Shown one piece after another: positions 8,301-16,424 of a stretch of 19,214 nt of DNA (positions are counted from its first letter, which is position 1; the number at the start of each line of letters is the position of its first letter). The stretch covers positions 1 through 19,214 of the forward strand of contig DATMBL010000255.1 of NCBI GenBank assembly GCA_035559295.1, read 5' to 3'. Made by a program: the position numbers and the translations under genes. The notes beneath the pieces were generated by a model. It searched no databases and was not told the origin of the DNA. It saw nothing but the letters and a program-made list of their open reading frames with translations. The stretch comes from DATMBL01 sp035559295 (GTDB lineage: Bacteria > Desulfobacterota > Binatia > UBA9968).

Positions 8301-8783
8301 GTGAGAACCATGCCGCAGCTAGAACGGCAAAAAAGAAAACGCGCGGGCGGCACGAACGAGGCGGCAGTGGGAACTCAAAGCCGGCAGTCGCCGAGCAGCC
8401 AGGCGGCGGATGGGATCCCGACTCTGGAGTGGGTTATCGGCGCAGTCGGATTTCTCCTCGTTGCGTCCGTTATCGGCTTTTTGGTGTATCAAGCGTTGAC
8501 CGGGGATCGGCAGCCTCCCGATGTGCAATTGAACATCGAGTCGATCGTGCAAACCACGAATGGCTACATGGTTCACGTCAAAGCCGTAAATCACGGCGGT
8601 TCAACCGCGGAAGGGGTTGTCGTCGCAGGCCGCTTGTTGGAGGGCGCGGTTCCTCTCGAGCGGAGTGAAACGACGGTCGACTACCTGCCGCCTCGTTCAG
8701 AAAAGAAGATCGGGCTGTTTTTCACCAGGGATCCCCGCAATCTTCGGCTTGAGCTGCGCGCTCTCGGCTACGAAGCGCCATAG
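8301..8783 (+). CDS. TIGR02588-family single-pass membrane protein
   Basis: A 160-residue protein with a basic N-terminal tail (about 1-40), one membrane segment (WVIGAVGFLLVASVIGFLVY, about 44-65), and a beta-strand-rich C-terminal domain predicted to be periplasmic. That domain contains GYMVHVKAVNHGGSTAEGVV and ends in PRNLRLELRALGYEAP. This matches the small family TIGR02588, found next to TIGR02587 and of unknown function; a partner or subunit role is inferred from co-occurrence. The start could be the GTG at 8301 or the ATG at 8310; AAGGAG overlaps the stop codon of the preceding gene at 8280-8285. The stop codon overlaps the GTG of the glycosyltransferase gene (TAGTG), suggesting translational coupling. 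Confidence 0.83.
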   Translation: MRTMPQLERQKRKRAGGTNEAAVGTQSRQSPSSQAADGIPTLEWVIGAVGFLLVASVIGFLVYQALTGDRQPPDVQLNIESIVQTTNGYMVHVKAVNHGGSTAEGVVVAGRLLEGAVPLERSETTVDYLPPRSEKKIGLFFTRDPRNLRLELRALGYEAP

Positions 8784-9892
8784 TGAGCGAATCTGAGAAG
8801 AGGGCGATGCCGCTGACGGTGCTGAATGTGGCGTTTTCTTTGGCGCCGGTCAGTGCATCCGCAGCCGGTGGGGCGGAGCAAATCGTCAAAGCTCTCGACG
8901 GCGCGTTGGTGTCGGAGGGCCATACGTCGATCGTGCTAGCGTCGGAAGGGTCGTCGGTCTCAGGCGAGCTTTGGAAAATCCCGGCGACCCATGGCCGAGT
9001 GCTCGACCCGGATCTGCGATGCCAGATTCAACAAGCGCAGCGTTCCGCGCTCCATACGATCATTCAGAGCCGTAATGTCGATCTGGTGCACATGCACGGC
9101 GTCGACTTTTACCGTTACCTGCCGGAGCCTGGAATCCCCGTTCTGGTCACTTTGCATTTGCCGCTCGACTGGTATCCGCCCCACATTTTTCATCCGGCAC
9201 GGCCGGACACTTATCTGAACTGTGTTTCAGTCACGCAGCAACGGTCGCTTCCCGCAGCTGCCGCGCCCGTTCCGGTCATCGAGAACGGTGTGTTCGCGCA
9301 CCGTGACGTCCCGGTCTATAGGAAGCGCGCTTTTGCGGCAGCGCTGGGACGCATCTGTCCCGAGAAGGGTTATCATCTGGCTCTGGGCGCAGCCAAACGG
9401 GCGCGCGTCGATTGCCTACTTGCCGGAAGGATCTTCCGGTATCCGGAACATGAGCGCTACTTTGCCGGTGAGATCGTACCGCGGCTTGACCGCGGACGGC
9501 GGTTCATCGGCGGGCTCGGGCCCACGGCAAAGAAGTGGCTCCTTGGCTCGGCGCAGTGTTTGCTCGTCCCGAGTCTCGCTCCCGAAACGAGCTCGTTGGT
9601 CAGCATGGAAGCGCTCGCGTGCGGCACGCCCGTGGTGGCCTTTCGCTCGGGCGCGCTGACAGAGGTCATCGAGCATGGGAAAACCGGATTTCTCGTCAGC
9701 AACGAGGTCGAGATGAGCGAAGCGATTCCGGCGACCCGCGATCTGGATCCGGACGGTTGCCGGGAGACGGCCCAACGACGTTTTTCTCTTCGCCGTATGA
9801 CCGAGGCGTACCTGGCGCTCTACGCGCGACTTGCGAGCACGGCAACGCTCTGGCCCCGAGGAACCCAGGGGCGGCAATTGAGCGGTACATAA
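8783..9892 (+). CDS. Family 4 glycosyltransferase (GT-B fold)
   Basis: A 369-residue glycosyltransferase of the GT4 type. The N-terminal Rossmann domain shows the glycine-rich GGAEQIVKALDGAL acceptor-side motif (about residues 29-42) and the LVHMHGVDF strand. The C-terminal donor domain begins near ALGRICPEKGYHLAL, where the usual GR...EKG phosphate-binding stretch is seen. It includes CLLVPSLAPETSSLVSMEAL with the E-x7-E motif and ACGTPVVAF, which closes the nucleotide-sugar pocket. No signal peptide is present, so it should be cytosolic. Sugar donor and acceptor are unknown. The GTG at 8783 overlaps the preceding stop; an ATG at 8807 behind GAAGAGG is an equally possible start. It ends the TIGR02587-TIGR02588-GT4 group and converges on the DUF421 gene with only 30 bp between them. 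Confidence 0.92.
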   Translation: MSESEKRAMPLTVLNVAFSLAPVSASAAGGAEQIVKALDGALVSEGHTSIVLASEGSSVSGELWKIPATHGRVLDPDLRCQIQQAQRSALHTIIQSRNVDLVHMHGVDFYRYLPEPGIPVLVTLHLPLDWYPPHIFHPARPDTYLNCVSVTQQRSLPAAAAPVPVIENGVFAHRDVPVYRKRAFAAALGRICPEKGYHLALGAAKRARVDCLLAGRIFRYPEHERYFAGEIVPRLDRGRRFIGGLGPTAKKWLLGSAQCLLVPSLAPETSSLVSMEALACGTPVVAFRSGALTEVIEHGKTGFLVSNEVEMSEAIPATRDLDPDGCRETAQRRFSLRRMTEAYLALYARLASTATLWPRGTQGRQLSGT

Positions 9893-9922
9893 CCTCCCGT
9901 TTCTAACGTTCTCCGGCGGTAC

Positions 9923-10390
9923 TCAGTGCTGCATGTCTGATCCTGATCTCCGCTTCGGTATGATCGAGATCTCGCCGGTGCGCTCGAGGACAGCGTACAT
10001 AACCTGGTCCATGCGCTGAAGGCCCTGGCGCTCGCGAGCGGCGGCCAAGATATCGCTCTCGTCCACCCGCGCCCGCGTCATCGCTTGCTCGATGGGCTTG
10101 CCGTCCTCGACAATCACCATAGGCACCCCTTCGACGACCTTATCCATCGTTGGAAACTTCTGTTTCAACCATGACAAAAGGATGTTGATGCCAACCAGTG
10201 TGACGACCAAAATCCCCGCCGTAGTCATCGAGTAATCGTTGCTCGCAATTCCCTGTTGTGTCGCCTCGGCGATAATCAGGAGGAGCACGAAATCGAACGT
10301 TGTGATACCGGCGAGCGTGCGCTCGCCGGCAATTCGGAACACCACAAGAAGAAAAAGATAGGCCGCAATGGCACGCAGAACAGCATCCAT
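9923..10390 (-). CDS. DUF421 (YetF-type) membrane protein
   Basis: A 155-residue protein with about three N-terminal membrane segments. They begin MDAVLRAIAAYLFLLVVFRI and include the family hallmark RIAGERTLAGITTFDFVLLLIIAEATQ (split here as RIAGERTLAGITTF and DFVLLLIIAE). A soluble domain follows, with GVPMVIVEDGKPI and RARVDESDILAAARERQG, typical of DUF421. YetF-like proteins are membrane proteins of unclear function, often linked to stress or spore envelopes. The ATG at 10390 is chosen because AAGGAGG lies about 8 bases upstream and the first membrane segment starts there; the longer upstream frame runs into the neighbour gene. It is 25 bp downstream of the companion gene and very likely in one operon. 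Confidence 0.9.
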   Translation of the reverse strand: MDAVLRAIAAYLFLLVVFRIAGERTLAGITTFDFVLLLIIAEATQQGIASNDYSMTTAGILVVTLVGINILLSWLKQKFPTMDKVVEGVPMVIVEDGKPIEQAMTRARVDESDILAAARERQGLQRMDQVMYAVLERTGEISIIPKRRSGSDMQH

Positions 10391-10415
10391 ACAGAGCCTC
10401 CTTTTCCAGGGCACT

Positions 10416-10955
10416 TCAGGGGTAAATGAACTGCTCGAAGGTGATCGACTCTCCGTCCGCCAACCGCACCGCCCCTGAGATGCGGCCGAACGCTTCCGGC
10501 TGTAGGTGAAAAGTGACCGTCGCCATGCCGTCGCGCACCGGGAAAGAATAAGCAAGCCAACCGGCTGTCGCTTCGACCCTGTCGGGTCTCGGGGAAATGT
10601 CTTCTATCGTAAAGTGATCGAGATACTCGCGGCTGATCAGGACTTGGCCGGGTCCTTGGGCGTTGAAGGAGATGCGGAAAGCATCCGGGCGGCGAAGCCG
10701 GCCGAACCGTTCGTACTCAACCTTCAGGCCGTCCGCTTGAACGGAGGTTCTGCTGAAAACGCCCGTCCCGAATACCCCCAGTGCGGCGAGGGCGGCTAGC
10801 AATCCCAATATGGCCCAGCCGGCTCGCTGGACTTGCCATTCGCGAGTTTGAAACCCCGGGTCCTCTTCAATTTGCAGGTTGCGCGCAACCGGACGGTCCC
10901 GTTGCGCGGTTTGGCGTCTCGCCACAGCGGGTTGCACGGGCAAGGAACGTGCCAT
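10416..10955 (-). CDS. Single-pass membrane protein of unknown function, DUF421 partner
   Basis: A 179-residue protein I do not recognise by name. It has a basic N-terminus (about 1-45), one membrane segment (WAILGLLAALAALGVFGTGVF, about 46-66, shown here as WAILGLLAALAALG), and a soluble C-terminal domain rich in predicted beta strands. That domain contains VEYERFGRLRRPDAFRIS and the closing ADGESITFEQFIYP. By topology the C-terminal domain would be periplasmic. The layout (basic tail, one helix, beta domain) resembles the TIGR02588 protein in this same window, though I cannot show homology. The gene precedes the DUF421 gene with a 25-bp gap, so a shared function is likely. The start is the ATG at 10955 or an adjacent TTG at 10958; no clear ribosome site is visible. 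Confidence 0.8.
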   Translation of the reverse strand: MARSLPVQPAVARRQTAQRDRPVARNLQIEEDPGFQTREWQVQRAGWAILGLLAALAALGVFGTGVFSRTSVQADGLKVEYERFGRLRRPDAFRISFNAQGPGQVLISREYLDHFTIEDISPRPDRVEATAGWLAYSFPVRDGMATVTFHLQPEAFGRISGAVRLADGESITFEQFIYP

Positions 10956-11119
10956 CAAACACGCGCTATGTATGTAGGCGCGAAACCGCGTACCACAATT
11001 AAGACGCGGCCCCCTAAGACTGCGTCAATCTCGGGAAAAAAGCTTCCGCACACTCGGCGGTGGTCCTTTCGCGAGGTGAAAAAAGCCGCCTTTCCCGTGC
11101 ACTCGAGGCAGCAGATCCT

Positions 11120-11134
11120 TGGTGTGTGTTTTGC
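11120..11134 (+). promoter_or_regulatory. Possible sigma-54 promoter, weak
   Basis: TGGTGTGTGTTTTGC keeps the GG-N10-GC spacing (GG 11121-11122, GC 11133-11134) but lacks the CAC after TGG. It lies about 50 bp before the GlsB-like ATG, a suitable distance. It is a weaker match than the site at 3194. Confidence 0.35.
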
Positions 11135-11184
11135 TTAGTGCTCGTTCAGCGAGCGGGAGCTTCTGAACAGAAAGGAGAGCTTGT

Positions 11185-11436
11185 ATGGCGATTCTTGGAT
11201 GGATCTTTTTCGGTTTGGTGGTGGGGATCATTGCAAAGCTCCTAATGCCGGGCCGCGACCCTGGCGGATTCGTTATCACAATCTTGTTGGGAATCGCGGG
11301 CGCGTTGTTGGGAGGTTTCTTAGGTAGAATGCTGGGCTTTTATCGCGAAGGCGATCCCGTCGGCTTCATCATGGCCGTCATCGGGTCGATTGTCTTGTTG
11401 CTCATCTATCGCGCCCTTGCCGGCCGCCGGGTCTAG
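11185..11436 (+). CDS. GlsB/YeaQ/YmgE-family small membrane protein
   Basis: An 83-residue protein with three hydrophobic segments. It shows the family signature: GWIFFGLVVGIIAKLLMPGRDPGG, with the conserved KLLMPGRDPGG loop (about residues 14-29), then GFVITILLGIAGALLGGFLG and a C-terminal GFIMAVIGSIVLLLIYRAL. The family is also called transglycosylase-associated or stress-response membrane protein; the molecular function is not established. The ATG at 11185 sits behind AAAGGAGAG. It stands alone, between a possible sigma-54 promoter and a strong hairpin. Confidence 0.93.
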   Translation: MAILGWIFFGLVVGIIAKLLMPGRDPGGFVITILLGIAGALLGGFLGRMLGFYREGDPVGFIMAVIGSIVLLLIYRALAGRRV

Positions 11437-11456
11437 GCTCGCCAACGCAAGGAAAG

Positions 11457-11503
11457 GACCCATTCACGGGCACGCCGCGTTCCCGCAGCGGCGTGCCCGG
11501 GTC
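11457..11503 (+). terminator. Strong hairpin after the GlsB-like gene
   Basis: CGGGCACGCCGC (11467-11478) pairs perfectly with GCGGCGTGCCCG (11488-11499) around a 9-base loop. An outer GACCC (11457-11461) can pair with GGGTC (11499-11503) if the stem shifts by one base. It lies 20 bp past the stop codon. There is no U-tract after it, so it may act as a transcript-end stabiliser or a weak terminator rather than a classical intrinsic one. Confidence 0.55.
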
Positions 11504-11594
11504 TCTGAACGCCTGCCCTCTGGCGCTACGCCGAGCTTGCCTGAACGAATCAAGCCAGCCTCGGACCAAGGAAGTCTAAACGGCGGAGGAACGT

Positions 11595-13352
11595 ATGGCA
11601 GTCACCGCAGCGGAAATCCTCATAGATACCATTTACGATTGGGGCGTTGATACGATCTTCGGCCTGCCCGGGGACGGGATCAACGGCATCATGGAAGCCC
11701 TTCGACAACGGCGGGAGAAGATCCGCTTTATTCAGGTGCGTCACGAGGAAGCGGCCGCCTTCATGGCCTGCGGCTATGCGAAGTACACAGGAAAGCTCGG
11801 CGTCTGTCTCGCGACTTCCGGGCCCGGCGGGCTCCACCTCCTGAACGGCCTTTATGACGCCAAGCTGGATGGACAGCCGGTGCTTGCGATCACGGGGCAT
11901 CACTATCATGACTTGATCGATACACACGCGCAGCAGGATGTCGATCTCGACCGTGTGTTCATGGACGTCGCGGTTTACAACACCCGCGTCATGGGCGCGA
12001 CCCATGTCGAGCAGGTTGCGAATCTCGCCTGCCGCACCGCGCTCGCCCGACGCGGCGTCGCGCATCTGAACTTTCCAGTCGACCTCCAGGAAAAGGAAGG
12101 CGGCGAGCGTTCCAAGCGCAATATTCCCGGACACACCTCGGATGTTTTTGCAGCCGCGCCTGCGACCCCCAATGACCGGCAACTGCAGAACGCCGCCGAA
12201 GTGCTGAACGCTGGAAAGAAAATCGCCATTTTGGCAGGCCAGGGCGCCCTCCGAGCAGGCGACGAACTGGAGCGGGTTGCCGAACGCCTCCAGGCGCCGA
12301 TCATTAAGGCTTTGCTGGGAAAAGCCGTCGTACCGGACGATAGCCCGTACACCACCGGTGGCATCGGATTGCTCGGAACCAGGCCGTCCCAAGAGGCGAT
12401 CGAGAACTGTGATACGCTTCTCATGGTCGGCACCTCCTTTCCTTATATCGAGTTTCTGCCGAAGCCAGGACAGGCGCGCGCGGTTCAGATCGATATCGAT
12501 CCAACGCGCATCGGCTTACGCTACCCGGTGGAGATCGGTGTCGTCGGCGACAGCCGGGTGGCGCTGCAAAAGCTTTTGCCCTTGCTTCATCCGAATGGGC
12601 ATGGCCGCGATTCGAGTTTTCTCGAAGCGGCGCAGAGGGGAATGGAGGAATGGTGGAAGCTCATGGAGGAGCGCGGCACGCGAAGGGATAAGCCGATGAA
12701 GCCCCAGGTGATCGCGTGGGAGCTCGGCAAGCGGCTCGCGCCGAATGCGATCGTCTCGAGCGATTCCGGAACGATTGCGACCTGGTTTGCGCGCCAGATC
12801 CCCATCCGCCGCGGGCAGATGTGTTCTCTATCCGGAACGCTTGCGACCATGGCCAATGGTTTACCGTATACGATTGCAGCTCAAATCGCCTATCCGGATC
12901 GGCAGTGCGTCGCATTCATCGGCGATGGAGGTTTTTCGATGCTCATGGCGGAGTTCGCGACCGCTGTGAAATACCGCCTGCCGATCAAGGTGGTCGTGGT
13001 CAAGAACAACACGCTCGGCATGATCAAGTGGGAGCAGATGGTGTTTTTGGGAAATCCCGAATACGGTTGCGAGCTGCAGCCGATCGATTTTGCGGCCTTC
13101 GCGCGCGCCTGCGGCGGCAGCGGCTATACCGTCCAAGATCCGGCGGCGTGCGGCGCGGTTTTGGATGAGGCTCTGGCCAACCCCGGGCCGGCGCTGGTCG
13201 AAGCGGTGGTTGATCCGTTCGTTCCACCAATGCCCGCCAAAATTACCCTGGAACAGGCAACCCATTTTGCTCAGGCACTGGCCCGCGGGGAGCCCAACCG
13301 CTCAAAAATCGCCTGGACGGTGCTTTCGGACAAGGTAAAAGAAATGGTGTAG
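11595..13352 (+). CDS. Thiamine-diphosphate-dependent enzyme, pyruvate oxidase/acetolactate synthase-like
   Basis: A 585-residue protein with the three domains of the POX/ALS family. The N-terminal pyrimidine-binding domain has catalytic Glu51 in VRHEEAAAFMACGYA and GLPGDGINGIMEA. The central domain (about 190-335) is FAD/nucleotide-type. The C-terminal diphosphate-binding domain carries the ThDP motif from GDG at 443-445 to Asn471-Asn472. The length and the C-terminal KITLEQATHFAQALARG region resemble quinone-linked pyruvate dehydrogenase PoxB more than biosynthetic acetolactate synthase, and no small regulatory subunit gene follows. The substrate is probably pyruvate or another 2-oxoacid, but the sequence does not settle it. 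The ATG at 11595 is preceded by GGAGGA. The ASRT-family gene follows after 13 bp, clearly in the same operon. Confidence 0.88.
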   Translation: MAVTAAEILIDTIYDWGVDTIFGLPGDGINGIMEALRQRREKIRFIQVRHEEAAAFMACGYAKYTGKLGVCLATSGPGGLHLLNGLYDAKLDGQPVLAITGHHYHDLIDTHAQQDVDLDRVFMDVAVYNTRVMGATHVEQVANLACRTALARRGVAHLNFPVDLQEKEGGERSKRNIPGHTSDVFAAAPATPNDRQLQNAAEVLNAGKKIAILAGQGALRAGDELERVAERLQAPIIKALLGKAVVPDDSPYTTGGIGLLGTRPSQEAIENCDTLLMVGTSFPYIEFLPKPGQARAVQIDIDPTRIGLRYPVEIGVVGDSRVALQKLLPLLHPNGHGRDSSFLEAAQRGMEEWWKLMEERGTRRDKPMKPQVIAWELGKRLAPNAIVSSDSGTIATWFARQIPIRRGQMCSLSGTLATMANGLPYTIAAQIAYPDRQCVAFIGDGGFSMLMAEFATAVKYRLPIKVVVVKNNTLGMIKWEQMVFLGNPEYGCELQPIDFAAFARACGGSGYTVQDPAACGAVLDEALANPGPALVEAVVDPFVPPMPAKITLEQATHFAQALARGEPNRSKIAWTVLSDKVKEMV

Positions 13353-13365
13353 GGAGATTGGAGTA

Positions 13366-13770
13366 ATGGCCACGCCATCACTCCTAGACGAGGTTCCCGT
13401 GAAGAGTCTCGGTGCAAGACGTTGGGCGATCCCCGAGGGCTATATTCCTTCGTGGAGCCATGGTCCGGAGCCGCAGTTCACAAGCCACGAGACCGTGTGC
13501 ATTCTCAACGCGAACGATCAGGACGCCCATGTCACGATCACGATCTTCTACTCCGATCGAGAACCCGCAGGGCCGTATCGGGTAACCGTGCCGGCACGGC
13601 GCACGCGGCACATCCGTTTCAACAATCTCCACGATCCGGAGCCGATTCCGGCCGACACCGACTTCGCGAGCGTGATCGAGTCGGACGTCCCGATCGTGGT
13701 GCAGCATACGCGACTCGATTCGCGCCAGGCGGAAAACGCGCTCCTGAGCACGCTCGCGTATGCAGGATAG
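13366..13770 (+). CDS. Anabaena sensory rhodopsin transducer (ASRT) family protein
   Basis: A 134-residue soluble protein. After a short leader, the segments RRWAIPEGYIPSWSHGPEPQ, FTSHETVCILNANDQDAHVT, ITIFYSDREPAGPYRVTVPA and SDVPIVVQHTRLDSRQAENA follow the Anabaena ASRT sequence closely, to my recollection. ASRT forms a tetramer of beta-sandwich subunits that binds sensory rhodopsin in Nostoc/Anabaena. Most family members occur without a rhodopsin and have been proposed to bind sugars or other small molecules. No rhodopsin gene is in this window, so a metabolite-sensing or -binding role is the better inference. GGAGATTGGAG lies before the ATG. It shares an operon with the ThDP enzyme and converges on the MFS transporter gene 27 bp away. 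Confidence 0.9.
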   Translation: MATPSLLDEVPVKSLGARRWAIPEGYIPSWSHGPEPQFTSHETVCILNANDQDAHVTITIFYSDREPAGPYRVTVPARRTRHIRFNNLHDPEPIPADTDFASVIESDVPIVVQHTRLDSRQAENALLSTLAYAG

Positions 13771-13797
13771 CGCGTCGTGCCATGACTCCGGTATTCG

Positions 13798-15081
13798 TCA
13801 GTTCGGTCTCTCTTCCGGCACACGGAGCATCAGGATAAACCCGGCGAGCAGTAGAAAGACAATTGCGCTCATGCCGAATCGCTGGCTGCCCGAGTAGTGC
13901 GTCAACCAACCGACCAGCAACGGTCCAAGAAAGGCCGTTGCCTTGCCCGAAAGCGCGTAGAATCCGAATACTTGATTTTGCAAATTTTCAGGAGCCACGC
14001 GCGCCATGTACGACCGACTCGCCGTCTGAACCGGACCGACGAATACGCCGAGCAGGAGCGCCAGGAACCAGAAAGCCGAGGCGGACTCGACCAGCAGGAT
14101 AGCCGTTCCGGGGAGGATGAGGCCCATGAGCGCGATCAGAATTGTGCGCCGCGCGCCGAGCCAGTCATCGATCCAGCCGAAGGTGAAGGCTCCGACGCCG
14201 GCTGTGATGTTCATGGCGATTCCGAACAAAAGAATTTGCCTCTCATCCATAGCGAAACTGCCGGCCGCATAGACGCCGCCAAAAACGAATAGAGTCCCCA
14301 CCCCGTCTGTGTAGAGCATCCGCGCGAGGAGGAATCGGATCAGTGACGCATAGCGACGAACCTCCCGAACGATGTCGCGAAGCTGGCGCAATCCGGCGGT
14401 TAGTCCTTCCGAGAGCGTTGTGACACGCCGCTCGGCGCCGGGTGTCAGAAAAAAAAGCGGCAGCGCTAGGAGGAGATACCAGCCGGCCACGAAAAGACAC
14501 GTTGCCCGAATGTGTTCCGCCGCGTTGCGATCGAAATCGATCCACGACTGTGTCGGGTTGATGAAGAAAACCAACGAGGCCGCAAGACAGAGCAAGCCGC
14601 CCGCATAGCCCAAGCCCCAGCTCCAACCGGACCATCGACCGATACGATCGGCGCCGGCAAGCCGGGGAAGCATGGCATTGTAGAAAATCAACGCGCAATC
14701 CGAGCCGAATACTCCGATCGCAATGAATACGAGCGCGAGCGGAATCGATTCCGGAGACGGACGAACGAACCACAGCAGCGCGGTCGCAGCGACGCAGAGA
14801 AAGGTAAACCCGCCGAGCCACCGTTTGTTCATTCCGGTTTGATCGGCAATCGCGCCCAAGAAGGGCCCGGCAAGGGCGACGGAGAGTTCGCCGGCCGCGA
14901 CGGCGTTACCCCACAAAAACGTGCCGGCCGATTCGTCGGGCGCCACCCGTCGCGTGAAGTAGGAGGCGAAAACGAACGTGATGATCACCGTGGTAAACGC
15001 GCTGTTCGCGGCGTCGTAGAGCGCCCACGCAATCAGGCTCCGTTGAGTATGCTTGCGCGCCTGTGTCAATGCGACCCTCAA
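13798..15081 (-). CDS. UMF1-family MFS transporter
   Basis: A 427-residue polytopic protein with about 12 hydrophobic segments. The N-terminal AWALYDAANSAFTTVIITFV, with the WALYD-x-ANSAF signature and the FASYFTR end of the first helix, is diagnostic of the UMF1/Atg22-like branch of the major facilitator superfamily. GPFLGAIADQTGMNKRWLGG fills the role of the MFS loop 2-3 motif. Family members include vacuolar amino-acid exporters in fungi; bacterial substrates are mostly unknown. No ATG is available: TTG at 15081 behind AGAGAAGAA is the best start, with a second TTG at 15069. It is divergent from the mandelate-racemase-type gene and could share a regulatory region with it, so its substrate may be a compound processed by that enzyme (inference). 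Confidence 0.9.
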   Translation of the reverse strand: MRVALTQARKHTQRSLIAWALYDAANSAFTTVIITFVFASYFTRRVAPDESAGTFLWGNAVAAGELSVALAGPFLGAIADQTGMNKRWLGGFTFLCVAATALLWFVRPSPESIPLALVFIAIGVFGSDCALIFYNAMLPRLAGADRIGRWSGWSWGLGYAGGLLCLAASLVFFINPTQSWIDFDRNAAEHIRATCLFVAGWYLLLALPLFFLTPGAERRVTTLSEGLTAGLRQLRDIVREVRRYASLIRFLLARMLYTDGVGTLFVFGGVYAAGSFAMDERQILLFGIAMNITAGVGAFTFGWIDDWLGARRTILIALMGLILPGTAILLVESASAFWFLALLLGVFVGPVQTASRSYMARVAPENLQNQVFGFYALSGKATAFLGPLLVGWLTHYSGSQRFGMSAIVFLLLAGFILMLRVPEERPN

Positions 15082-15326
15082 GCGATTTCTTCTCTATATC
15101 CGTCTTTGTCGGGACTGCAACCGAACACCCTCAGTCCGTGTGAAGCTTTTTTACGCGACGACTCAGAGATTCACAGCGAGCGCCGCCTGTTTACCAGCGC
15201 AAGGGCTCCTGTTGACGCTCGCGCTTAGCCGGTGCCGCAGCCGGGCGAGCAGAGCAGGAAAGACCCCATCTGGTCTGTTTATTGCAAAACAATGGATCAG
15301 TCGCGCTTTGCCTGCCGAGGTCCAGC

Positions 15327-16415
15327 ATGGACGCGCCAATAAGGGATCTCCAGGTTTCGGCCTATACGATTCCAACTGAATCTCCAGAGTCGGACGGAAC
15401 GCTGGTCTGGGATTCCACGACGCTCGTGCTCGTCCAGGCGGAAGCGGGTGGGAAATTCGGCACCGGCTATACCTACGCCGCGCCAGCAGCGGCGCGGGTG
15501 ATCCGCGATCTGCTAACCGAGGCGGTTTTGCGCATCGATGCGATGGCGGTGCCAAAAGCATGGGACGCAATGGCGCGCGCCGTGCGCAATGTGGGCCGCC
15601 CGGGAATCGCCTCGATGGCGATTGCCGCCGTCGATACCGCGTTATGGGATCTCAAAGCGCGGCTGCTTGGCGTTCCGCTGGTCGCTCTACTCGGTTCCGT
15701 CAGGGATTCGATCCCGGTGTATGGAAGCGGCGGTTTTACGTCCTATTCGGTTGAACAGCTCCGGAGCCAACTCCAGGACTGGGCGGGGCAAGGGATTGCT
15801 CGCGTCAAGATGAAGGTCGGGCGCAACCCCGCTGAGGACGTGCCGCGGGTTCAAGCCGCGCGTGAAGCAATCGGGGATAAGCCCGCGCTCTTCGTTGACG
15901 CGAACGGTGCCTACAGCCGCAAACAGGCGCTCGATAAGGCAGCGAGGTTTGCCGATTTTGGCGTGTGCTGGTTTGAGGAGCCGGTTTCTTCCGACGATTT
16001 GGAGGGCCTTCGTCTCCTGCGGGATCGCGCGCCCGCCGGAATGGACATTGCCGCCGGCGAGTACGGCTACGACTCGATTTATTTCCGCCGGATGCTCGAA
16101 GCCGGTGCGGTAGACTGCCTGCAAGCGGACGCCACGCGCTGCGCCGGAATTACGGGCTTTTTGGCCGTCGGAGCGCTTTGTCAATCGTACTCGGTGGCGC
16201 TTTCGGCGCATACGGCTCCGGCGCTCCATCTCCACCCCTGCTGCGCTTTGCCGCCGGCGTGTCATGTCGAATACTTTTTCGACCACGTGCGCATTGAGCG
16301 GATGTTTTTCGATGGATGCCCCGAGCCGAGTGAGGGCTCGTTGCGGCCGGACCTTTCGCGCCCGGGGCTCGGGCTCGAATTCAGGAAGGCCGATGCGAAT
16401 CGCTTCGAGGTTTAA
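15327..16415 (+). CDS. Mandelate racemase/muconate lactonizing-type enolase-superfamily enzyme
   Basis: A 362-residue enzyme with an N-terminal capping domain (about 1-120) and a TIM-barrel domain. The residues expected for the mandelate racemase subgroup are all present: Lys161-x-Lys163 on the second strand, metal ligands Asp191 (VDANG), Glu217 (WFEEP) and Glu245 (AAGEYGYD), the His295/Asp268 dyad (SAHTAP and QADATRCAG), and Glu315 (HVEYF). Chemistry should start by removing a proton next to a carboxylate and stabilising an enolate on Mg2+; the outcome could be racemisation/epimerisation or acid-sugar dehydration. The ATG at 15327 is chosen over the open frame from 15282, which starts with TTG and adds residues not typical of the family. 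It lies upstream of, and on the same strand as, the FAD dehydrogenase gene, with the omega-RNA between them. Confidence 0.92.
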   Translation: MDAPIRDLQVSAYTIPTESPESDGTLVWDSTTLVLVQAEAGGKFGTGYTYAAPAAARVIRDLLTEAVLRIDAMAVPKAWDAMARAVRNVGRPGIASMAIAAVDTALWDLKARLLGVPLVALLGSVRDSIPVYGSGGFTSYSVEQLRSQLQDWAGQGIARVKMKVGRNPAEDVPRVQAAREAIGDKPALFVDANGAYSRKQALDKAARFADFGVCWFEEPVSSDDLEGLRLLRDRAPAGMDIAAGEYGYDSIYFRRMLEAGAVDCLQADATRCAGITGFLAVGALCQSYSVALSAHTAPALHLHPCCALPPACHVEYFFDHVRIERMFFDGCPEPSEGSLRPDLSRPGLGLEFRKADANRFEV

Positions 16416-16424
16416 CCGAGGCGG

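Noticed and set aside
10997..11028. TTGACG/TCTTAA as a promoter for the DUF421 operon on the - strand
   Set aside because: The -10 element is poor and the spacing is uncertain; too weak to report as a feature.
13366..13770. Interpreting the ASRT gene as proof of light sensing
   Set aside because: No rhodopsin gene is present in the window, and most ASRT-family genes occur without one.
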